Assembly: GCA_002343845.1 (NCBI GenBank)
Contig: DDSQ01000196.1
Coordinates: forward strand, 15,959 to 22,356
From: Planctomycetes bacterium UBA2386
GTDB lineage: Bacteria > Planctomycetota > UBA1135 > UBA2386
Reading direction: 5' to 3'
Length of the DNA stretch: 6,398 nt
How positions within the stretch are numbered: position 1 is the stretch's first letter; every line of letters starts with the position of its first letter. This document shows positions 1 through 5,927 of the stretch, in pieces. A program made the position numbers and the translations under genes. The notes under the pieces are model-generated. The model ran no database searches. It saw nothing but the letters and a program-made list of their open reading frames with translations, and was not told the origin of the DNA.

Positions 1-839
1 GTGCGGATCTCGTGGCTCATGTTCGCCACGAACGTCGACTTCGCCTGCGTCGCGGCCTGCGCGGCGTCGAGCGCCTTGCGGAGTTCGGCCGTGCGCTCGC
101 GAACCTGCTGCTCGAGGCGTTCGGCGTGCTCGGCGAGCGTGCGGTCGCGTTCCTGTACGGCGTGCAGCAGGCCGTTGAACGCATGCACCAGGGTGCCGAC
201 CTCGTCGTCGGCGCTGGCAGTCGCGCGCAGAGCCCAGTTCTCGGTACGCCGCACCTCGTGCGTGGTCTCGACCAGGCTGGCGATCGGGCGCAGCAGACGC
301 TGCAGCAACCAGTGCGCGGCGAGGCCGAGTCCGGCCAGCGCGATCAGGCCCGTCACGACGAGATGCACCACGTGCTCGCGCAGCTGGGCGTCGCCCATGG
401 CTGCGGACATGCGGACGATGACCTTGCCGAGCCGTTCCTCGCCCTTGTCGTCCTTGTACGGCAGGACCGTCTCGAACATCGGGTCGGCCGGACGATCGAA
501 CGTATGCGCGCCGTTGGCCGGCAGCAGAGCCGGCGCACCGGCGAACGCGTAGCGGGTGCCGTCGCCGAGGTAGACCGCGGCCGCCTGCAGCTGCATCGTC
601 GCCGTCACCGACGTCAAGAACTTGCGGACCTCGGCGGCGTCGTCGAACTCGACGCCGCTGCGCGAATGCACCGCGACCATGCGCGCCAGCGTGCGCAGTT
701 TGCCCTCGGCGGCGGCATCGATCACTTGGGCCTCGCGGCGCCACGAAGCGATGCCGGTGGTCGCCAGCGCGACGAGGGTCAGCACCGACGCCAGCAGCGT
801 GAGGCGGGTGCGCAGCGATTTCCTCGGCGCGGCGATCAC
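1..839 (-). CDS. Sensor histidine kinase with CHASE8-like periplasmic domain and HAMP domain (N-terminal part)
   Basis: This is the first 279 residues of an inner-membrane sensor kinase cut by the left edge. TM1 is residues about 13-31. The periplasmic part (about 32-156) resembles the CHASE8 domain of YfiN: LRTLARMVAVHSRSGVEFDD (48-67), a KFLTSV helix and AAAVYLGDG (86-94). TM2 is about 157-179. A HAMP domain follows (about 180-232; LLRPIASLV, DDEVGTLVHAFNGLL), then a coiled coil (about 230-262, EQQVRERTAELRKAL). The H-box KSTFVANMSHEIR (267-279) contains His276, the expected phosphorylation site. The H-box style is common in hybrid kinases, so ATPase and perhaps receiver domains probably follow outside the window. 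No GGDEF domain is present at this point, unlike YfiN. The GTG start overlaps the YfiR-type stop (GTGA) and has AAGGGG upstream. The signal sensed and the response regulator are unknown. Confidence 0.92.
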   Translation of the reverse strand, partial: MIAAPRKSLRTRLTLLASVLTLVALATTGIASWRREAQVIDAAAEGKLRTLARMVAVHSRSGVEFDDAAEVRKFLTSVTATMQLQAAAVYLGDGTRYAFAGAPALLPANGAHTFDRPADPMFETVLPYKDDKGEERLGKVIVRMSAAMGDAQLREHVVHLVVTGLIALAGLGLAAHWLLQRLLRPIASLVETTHEVRRTENWALRATASADDEVGTLVHAFNGLLHAVQERDRTLAEHAERLEQQVRERTAELRKALDAAQAATQAKSTFVANMSHEIR

Positions 840-1432
840 GGCGGCCCCTTGCGCGAGAGCTTCTGCAACTGGGCCGCGACCTTGACGCCCTGGACGCGCA
901 GCGCCTCGACGTTGACCTCGAAGCGGACGTTGTTGTCCTGCACGAACAACTGCACGCCGCCGCCCAGCGCGGCGAAGCCCGGACGTTCGCAGACGATCGG
1001 CACCGGCTTGTCGGCGTGGCCGCGCACGATCTCGGGCAGCGCGTTGGCGTCGACGGACGCGGCGACGAACACCAGGTCGTACTCGCCGGCGTGGTCCCCC
1101 GAACGCGCGTGCGCGAGCGACAACTCGACGACCTTGATGGCCGACGCCTCGACCTTCTTGTCCGGGAGGTGCTTCTGGATCGCCGCCGTCACCAGGTCGC
1201 TGCCGACCACGGCGATGCGGTACTCCTTGCCGCCGCTGCGGTGCGTCGTCAGGTACGGGGCGATCTTCAGCACGACCATTGCGCGCAGCGCGGCGGCGCG
1301 GCGCTCGGCGTCGCCGTCCTGGGTCGGCGTGCTACCGGCGGGCCCTTGCGTCGCAGCGGCGAGGGCGAGCAGCGGCAGCGCGAGGTATCGCGCCAACGAC
1401 AGGCCCCACCCCGGTGCGACGAGACTTCGCAT
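836..1432 (-). CDS. YfiR family periplasmic protein (DUF4154)
   Basis: This 198-residue secreted protein has the YfiR/DUF4154 fold pattern. Residues 1-28 look like a signal peptide (Arg residues, then hydrophobic YLALPLLALAAA), followed by a low-complexity linker (about 29-42). The mature domain has a leading helix with LKIAPYL (55-61), a strand IAVVGSD (73-79), YDLVFVAAS (118-126), PIVCERPGF (145-153), and the diagnostic C-terminal block GGGVQLF...VRFEVNVEALRVQGVKV (157-185) before a final helix. In Pseudomonas, YfiR is a periplasmic repressor of the CHASE8-HAMP cyclase YfiN. Here it overlaps a CHASE8-like histidine kinase gene by 4 bp, so regulating that kinase is the natural inference. It has only one cysteine (Cys148), so the disulfides described for Pseudomonas YfiR cannot form. 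An in-frame TGA 12 nt upstream makes ATG 1432 the first possible start. Confidence 0.9.
   Translation of the reverse strand: MRSLVAPGWGLSLARYLALPLLALAAATQGPAGSTPTQDGDAERRAAALRAMVVLKIAPYLTTHRSGGKEYRIAVVGSDLVTAAIQKHLPDKKVEASAIKVVELSLAHARSGDHAGEYDLVFVAASVDANALPEIVRGHADKPVPIVCERPGFAALGGGVQLFVQDNNVRFEVNVEALRVQGVKVAAQLQKLSRKGPP
845..850 (-). promoter_or_regulatory. Ribosome binding site deciding the kinase GTG start
   Basis: The minus strand has AAGGGG ending 5 nt before the GTG at 839, within the last codons of the YfiR-type gene. With the GTGA overlap it selects this GTG over later in-frame starts, and it places a basic stretch (RKSLRTR) immediately before the first membrane segment. Confidence 0.75.
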
Positions 1433-1435
1433 GGA

Positions 1436-1453
1436 CGCCGAGGCTCATCGGCG
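1436..1453 (-). repeat. Inverted repeat covering the ribosome-binding region of the YfiR-type gene
   Basis: The minus strand reads CGCCGA, a six-base loop TGAGCC, then TCGGCG, ending 3 nt before the ATG at 1432. It is a perfect 6-bp stem placed where a Shine-Dalgarno sequence should be. No good Shine-Dalgarno match exists here; the nearest is a weak GATGAG that overlaps the stem and loop. A loop TGA closes the upstream reading frame. Confidence 0.5.
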
Positions 1454-1460
1454 ACCATGG

Positions 1461-1472
1461 CAAGGTGCCTTG
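1461..1472. repeat. 12-bp dyad (CAAGG-N2-CCTTG)
   Basis: A perfect 5-bp inverted repeat with a 2-bp centre lies 28-40 bp before the YfiR-type start. The centre is too short for an RNA hairpin using all five pairs, so a DNA-binding half-site pair is the more natural reading. The repeat is short enough to be chance. Confidence 0.25.
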
Positions 1473-1490
1473 ATGGCGGGTGGACAAACC

Positions 1491-1515
1491 GGAGCGCCGC
1501 GCCGGCGGCCGCTCC
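1491..1515 (-). terminator. GC-rich stem-loop directly after the permease stop codon
   Basis: On the minus strand the 25 bases following the stop codon fold into GGAGC, a bulged G, GCCGC, a CGGC tetraloop, GCGGC and GCTCC. This gives ten G-C/A-T pairs with one bulge. The next bases are GGTTTGTCC, so there is only a weak, interrupted T-tract. It could be a weak intrinsic terminator, or a stem-loop that protects or processes the transcript between the pump genes and the YfiR-type gene. The hairpin is seen directly; its role is inferred. Confidence 0.55.
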
Positions 1516-4500
1516 TCAGCTCGCCCGCCGCCCGTAAGTCCAGTTCCAAGCCCGTGCGAGACCGCCCCTTGCATCCTCGAGCACGAGGTAGAGTGCTGGT
1601 ACCAGGAACAGGCTGATCAGCGTCGCGAACATCACGCCGAACCCCAGCGCCACTGCCATCGGGACCAGGAAGCGGGCTTGCACGCTCTTCTCGAGCAACA
1701 ACGGCAGCAGGCCGCCGAACGTCGTCAGCGACGTCAGCAGGATCGGGCGCAGGCGCGCGGCTCCGGCGGTGCGCACGGCTTCGAACAACGAGTCATGGTG
1801 GGCGCGACGGCTGTTGACCCAGTCGACCAGCACGATGTTGTCGTTCACGACGACGCCGGCGAGGGCGACGACCCCGAACAGCGACAGGATGCTGAGGTCG
1901 TAGCCGGTCAGCATGTGGCCGACGATTGCGCCGACGATGCCGAACGGCACGGCAGTCATGATCACGAGCGGCTGCAGGAACGAGCGCAGCGGAACCGCCA
2001 TCAGGGCGTAGATCAGGAACAGGGCGATCGCGAAGCCGCCGCCGAGCGAGGTGAGCAGATCGCGCTGCTTCTTCTGGTCGCCCTGGAACGACCACGACAG
2101 CCCCGGGTGCGCGGCGACCAGGGCGGGCAGCGTCTCGCTGCGCAAGCGCGCGTTGATCGCGGCGGGGCGGGCATCCGGGTCGTTCTCGTCGATCTCGCCG
2201 CCGACGCGCAACGAGCGCTTGCGGTCGACGCGTGTGATCGACGACGCGGCGCGGCCCGTCGTCGCCGTCGCCACCTCGGCGAGCGGCACCTCGGCGCCGG
2301 CCGGCGTGCGGATGCGGAGCTCGTCGAGGTCGTGCAGCGAACGCCGCCCGCTCTCCGGGTAGCGCACCATGACCTTGACGTCGTCGCGCCCGCGCTGGAC
2401 GCGTTGCGCCTCCTCGCCGAAGAACGCCTGGCGCACCTGGCGCGCGAGGTCCTGCTGCGTGAGGCCCAGCGGTTCGGCGCTCGGTCGCACCCGCAGCTCG
2501 ATCTCCGGCTTGCCGTCGCGCCAGGCGCTGCTGGTGTCCTTGATCTCGGGCATCGAGCGCAGCGTCGCCATCAACTCGTCGACGGCGCGCCGCAGCGTCG
2601 CCATGTCGTCGTGGTAGAGCTCGACGTCGACGTCCTTGCCGGTGCTGAAGAACGAAGTCGTGAACGTCAGCTCGACGGCGTCGGGCAGCGGGCCGACGAG
2701 CTCGCGCAGCCGCGCCATGATCGCGTCGGAGGCGACGCTGCGCCGTTCCGACGGCAGCAGCTGCACGTTCAGTTCGGCGAGGTGCGCGCCGGACTGGAAC
2801 TGCGCGTCGCGCCGCCCGCCGTTGCGCGCCTGCTCGACGGCCCACGGCTGCGCGCCCACGGTCGCCAGCATGTGCTCCAGCAGCGGTTCGCCGTCGGCCC
2901 CGGCGTCGAACTCGGCGCAGGCGTCGCGCGCGGCGCGTTCGATGCGCGCGAGCGCAGCCGCGGTCGTCGACGCCGGCGTGCCCTGCGGCATGGTCAGCGA
3001 CACGACGATGTTGTCGCCGTCGACCGTCGGGAAGAACACGAACCGCGGGAAGCCGCCGGCGACGCTCGCGGCCCCGAGCACGAGCAGGGCGATCGCCGTC
3101 GCGATGGTCGTGTAGCGCCAGCGCAGCGCGATCTCGAGTACGGGTTGGTAGACGGATCGCGTGAGCCAGGCGAGGCCGCGCTGGAACGCATGCTGCACGG
3201 CCGTCCAGGCGCGTGTCGGCCACCACGAACCCGCGTTGTCGGAGTCGACGCGCAGCGTCGCCAGGTGCGCGGGCAGGCACAGCTGCGATTCGATCAGGCT
3301 GATCAGCAGCACCGGGATCACGATCAGCGGGATGACGCGCCAGACCTGCGCGTCGCTGCCCGGCACCGCGAACACCATCGGCAGGAACGCCGTGACCGTC
3401 GTCAGCACCGACGCGAACACGGGGCTGCGCACTTCGCGTCCGCCACGCAGCGCCGCGAGCAGCGGCGAGGCGCCGGCCTTGCGGTGCAGCACGACGTTCT
3501 CGCCGACGACGATCGCGTCGTCGACGACGATGCCGAGCACCAGCAAGAACGCGAACAGCGAGATCATGTTGACCGAGACGTCGAACACCGGCATCAGGGC
3601 CGTGGCGCCGAGGAAGGCCACCGGGATGCCGACGGCGACCCAGACCGCGACGCGCAGCTGCAGGAACAGCGCGAGGATCAGGAACACCAGGGCGAGTCCT
3701 TGCAGGGCGTTGCCGAACAGCAGGTCGATGCGCCCCTTCAGGATCACCGACTCGTCGCGCCAGGTCGCCATCTGCACGCCCGGCGGCAACATCGCTCGGC
3801 CTTCGCCGGCGACCCAGTCGCGCACCGCGGCCGTGACCGCGATCGCGTCCTGGTCGCCGACGCGGAACACGCGCAACAGCGCCGCCGGCTTGCCATCGAA
3901 GCGCGCCGCCAGATCGTCGTCGGCGAAGCCGTCGACGACGCGCGCGACGTCGCCGATCGTCACGCGCGTGCCGTCCGGGCGGGCCAGCACGGCGAGCGCG
4001 GCGAACTCCTCGGCGCGGTAGGCCTGGCCCTCCACGCGCAGCAGCGTCTGTCCGGCATCGGACCGGATCGCGCCGCCGGGCAGGTCGAGGCTGCCGGCGC
4101 GCACCGCGCGCGCGACGTCGTCGAAGGTCAGCGCGTGCCGGCGCAGCGCGTCCTCGGCGACCTCGATCGTGAGCTCCCAGGGCCGCACGGCCGCGAGTTC
4201 GACCTGCGAGATCGCCGGCAGTGCCGCGAGTCCTTCTCGCGCGCGCTCGGCGAGGCGCTTCAGCGCCGCCTCGTCGGCGTCGCCGAAGATCGCGACGCTG
4301 ATGACCTCCTTGCGGACGACGAGGCGCGCGACGATCGGCTTCTCGGCGTTCGCGGGCAGGTTGGTGATCGCGTCGACGCGATTCTCGATGTCGCCGAGCA
4401 CGGTGTCGATGTCGGCGTCCTCGAGCGCCTCGACGACGACGAGCCCGACGCCCTCATTGGCGCTGGACGTCACCTTGTCGACGCCGCTGATGCCGTCGAC

Positions 4501-4755
4501 GGCCTCTTCGATGCGCAGGCAGATGCCCTGTTCGACCTCGGTCGGCGACGCGCCGGGGTAGACGACCTGCACCGTGACGATGTTCGGCGCGACTTCGGGG
4601 AAGACCTCGCGGCGCACCTTGCCGGTCAGCAGTGCGGCGATGCCGGCGACGACGAACGAGAACGCCACCAACGTCGCCGCGACGTGGTTGGTGGTGAACC
4701 AGGCGAAGAAGCCGCGCCGTTCGTCGGCCGGGATCGTCGGATCGTCGTCGGTCAC
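1516..4755 (-). CDS. RND efflux permease, AcrB-like (HAE-type) inner-membrane proton antiporter
   Basis: This 1079-residue RND pump is slightly longer than AcrB (1049). Twelve membrane segments are visible: TM1 at about 22-45, TM2-TM6 between about 346 and 495, TM7 at about 547-566, and TM8-TM12 between about 904 and 1055. Two large periplasmic loops lie after TM1 and TM7. The first begins with the typical VFPEVAPNIV and YPGASPTEVEQ region. TM4 carries the proton-relay pair Asp412-Asp413 (GIVVDDAIVVGEN), matching AcrB Asp407/Asp408. TM11 keeps Arg1001 and Thr1008 (RLRPILLTSL), matching Arg971/Thr978. In TM10 the AcrB Lys940 position is Asn971 followed by Asp972 (VVVNDNIVLVD), a variant known to me from other AcrB-like subfamilies. 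The GTG start overlaps the adaptor stop (GTGA), with GAGG 7 nt upstream. The lack of heavy-metal (CusA) features argues for organic or amphiphilic substrates, but this is inference. Confidence 0.97.
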   Translation of the reverse strand: MTDDDPTIPADERRGFFAWFTTNHVAATLVAFSFVVAGIAALLTGKVRREVFPEVAPNIVTVQVVYPGASPTEVEQGICLRIEEAVDGISGVDKVTSSANEGVGLVVVEALEDADIDTVLGDIENRVDAITNLPANAEKPIVARLVVRKEVISVAIFGDADEAALKRLAERAREGLAALPAISQVELAAVRPWELTIEVAEDALRRHALTFDDVARAVRAGSLDLPGGAIRSDAGQTLLRVEGQAYRAEEFAALAVLARPDGTRVTIGDVARVVDGFADDDLAARFDGKPAALLRVFRVGDQDAIAVTAAVRDWVAGEGRAMLPPGVQMATWRDESVILKGRIDLLFGNALQGLALVFLILALFLQLRVAVWVAVGIPVAFLGATALMPVFDVSVNMISLFAFLLVLGIVVDDAIVVGENVVLHRKAGASPLLAALRGGREVRSPVFASVLTTVTAFLPMVFAVPGSDAQVWRVIPLIVIPVLLISLIESQLCLPAHLATLRVDSDNAGSWWPTRAWTAVQHAFQRGLAWLTRSVYQPVLEIALRWRYTTIATAIALLVLGAASVAGGFPRFVFFPTVDGDNIVVSLTMPQGTPASTTAAALARIERAARDACAEFDAGADGEPLLEHMLATVGAQPWAVEQARNGGRRDAQFQSGAHLAELNVQLLPSERRSVASDAIMARLRELVGPLPDAVELTFTTSFFSTGKDVDVELYHDDMATLRRAVDELMATLRSMPEIKDTSSAWRDGKPEIELRVRPSAEPLGLTQQDLARQVRQAFFGEEAQRVQRGRDDVKVMVRYPESGRRSLHDLDELRIRTPAGAEVPLAEVATATTGRAASSITRVDRKRSLRVGGEIDENDPDARPAAINARLRSETLPALVAAHPGLSWSFQGDQKKQRDLLTSLGGGFAIALFLIYALMAVPLRSFLQPLVIMTAVPFGIVGAIVGHMLTGYDLSILSLFGVVALAGVVVNDNIVLVDWVNSRRAHHDSLFEAVRTAGAARLRPILLTSLTTFGGLLPLLLEKSVQARFLVPMAVALGFGVMFATLISLFLVPALYLVLEDARGGLARAWNWTYGRRAS

Positions 4756-5927
4756 TTGCCCGCCTCGGCGGCCGGGTCGGCGAGCCGGACCTCCATGCCG
4801 TCGGCGAACGTGGCGCCCGAACCGAGCACGACGTGTTCGCCCACGGCCAGACCGCCGCGCAGCAGCACGCGGTCGGGTTCGGCTCGCAGCACGTCGACGG
4901 CGCGGCGGGCCAGGCGCCGATCGGCGCCCACGACCCAGACGGTCGTGCCTTCGTGCAGCGCCGCGCCCGGCACCACGATCGTCCTGGGGAACGTGCGCCC
5001 ATGGATGACGGCGTGCACGAACTGGCCGACGAGCAGCGGCGGGCCGTCCGCGGTCCGGGCAGCGGTGATCCGGGCGACCACGGTCAACTGCCGCGTGCGG
5101 CGGTCGACCTCGCCCTCGGTTCGCACGACGTGGCCGCGGAACGACCGCCGGGTCCCCGCGAAGTCGGCGGTGACGTCGACGACCGGGCCAGCACCGTCGG
5201 GCAACTCGTCGCGCCAGGGCAGTTCGAGCCACGCCAGCGCGTTCGCAGGCACCGGCAAGCGCACCTCGACCGTGGTGTCGTCGAAGATCACCGCGAGGCG
5301 CTGGCCCACTTGCACGATCTGGCCGAGGTCCGCGGCGACGCTGCGCACGCGCCCGGAGAACGGCGCCTTGACCTCCGTGCGCGCGCGGTCGAGCCGGCGC
5401 TTGTCGAGCATTGCCGTCGCCGCCGCGAGCGCGGCCTCGGCCTCGCGGATCTGCGGCGCGCGCGTCACCAACGGCTCGGCGGCGGCTTCGCCTTCGAGCG
5501 CCTTCCAGGCGCGCAGGGCCGCGGCGGCCTCCGCGCGTTCCTGCTGCAGCCGCAGCTCGGCGCGAGCGACCGCCGCCTCCTGGTCGCGGATCGCGAAGTC
5601 GAAGTCGGTCGGGTCGATGACGACCAGCACGTCGCCTGCGGCGAACGCACCGCCGGCCCGCAACGCGTCGGCGGTGCGCACGATGCGGCCGGCGACCTCG
5701 CTCGACAGATCGGCCGTGCGCAGCGGCTCGACCGTGCCCTGCGCGGCGACGTCGAGCCGTTCGTCGGCCGCGGTCGCCTTGGCGATCCGCAGGGTCGGCG
5801 GCGGGGTTGGTGCCGTGACGACGACAGGGGGCTTGGCGCCGCCGGCGATCGCCTTGGCGAGCGCCAAGGCGCCGGCGAGCACGCCGACCGGCAGCAGGAA
5901 TTGCAGCAGCGTGCGCAGCACGTTCAT
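4752..5927 (-). CDS. RND efflux periplasmic adaptor subunit (HlyD/AcrA-type membrane fusion protein)
   Basis: This 391-residue membrane fusion protein links the RND permease to the outer-membrane channel. Residues 5-26 form a hydrophobic N-terminal anchor. The protein contains no cysteine, so it cannot be a lipobox lipoprotein like AcrA and is probably held by an uncleaved signal anchor. A Pro-rich linker follows (about 33-45), then the first lipoyl half (about 58-112, GTVEPLR and SSEVAGRIV). An Ala/Arg/Glu-rich alpha-hairpin follows (about 113-185) with a PQIREAEAAL segment, a pattern I recognise from adaptors paired with AcrB-like pumps. The second lipoyl half contains VKAPFSGRV (186-194), followed by a beta-barrel (about 215-312) and a membrane-proximal domain (about 313-386). 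The ATG is supported by a strong GGAGGAG ribosome site and a 4-bp overlap with the upstream gene. The stop overlaps the permease GTG. The substrate is unknown. Confidence 0.97.
   Translation of the reverse strand: MNVLRTLLQFLLPVGVLAGALALAKAIAGGAKPPVVVTAPTPPPTLRIAKATAADERLDVAAQGTVEPLRTADLSSEVAGRIVRTADALRAGGAFAAGDVLVVIDPTDFDFAIRDQEAAVARAELRLQQERAEAAAALRAWKALEGEAAAEPLVTRAPQIREAEAALAAATAMLDKRRLDRARTEVKAPFSGRVRSVAADLGQIVQVGQRLAVIFDDTTVEVRLPVPANALAWLELPWRDELPDGAGPVVDVTADFAGTRRSFRGHVVRTEGEVDRRTRQLTVVARITAARTADGPPLLVGQFVHAVIHGRTFPRTIVVPGAALHEGTTVWVVGADRRLARRAVDVLRAEPDRVLLRGGLAVGEHVVLGSGATFADGMEVRLADPAAEAGK
4763..4766 (-). promoter_or_regulatory. Ribosome binding site supporting the permease GTG start
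   Basis: A GAGG tetramer sits 7 nt before the GTG at 4755, inside the last codons of the adaptor gene. It is short. The same frame stays open far upstream, so this site, the 4-bp stop/start overlap and the point where RND homology begins together decide the start. Confidence 0.6.

Larger units (their letters stand above)
1433..1515. other. Intergenic gap between pump operon and YfiR/kinase pair
   Basis: This is the only non-coding gap in the window (83 bp); all other junctions overlap by 4 bp. It contains three inverted repeats: the stem-loop at 1491-1515, a 12-bp dyad at 1461-1472 and the stem-loop at 1436-1453. I found no convincing sigma-70 promoter pair in it. The downstream genes are therefore either read through from the pump operon or use a promoter type I cannot recognise. 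Confidence 0.6.

Noticed and set aside
1433..1515. Sigma-70 promoter for the YfiR-type gene (TTGTCC as a -35 element)
   Set aside because: No acceptable -10 element occurs 16-18 bp downstream of TTGTCC, and the region is otherwise GC-rich. A promoter of another type cannot be excluded.
12..1616. Long plus-strand open frame of over 500 codons across the kinase, YfiR and gap region
   Set aside because: Its translation is Arg/Ala-rich low-complexity with no recognisable domain. It lies antisense to two well-supported genes. Long empty frames are expected opposite GC-rich coding DNA.
1793..3280. Second minus-strand open frame of 495 codons inside the permease gene
   Set aside because: It is an out-of-frame translation made almost only of Arg, Ala, Gly and Pro. 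The permease frame gives complete RND structure through the same bases.
3161..4021. Plus-strand open frame of 286 codons opposite the permease
   Set aside because: Ser/Thr/Arg-rich with no motif, antisense to conserved permease membrane segments.
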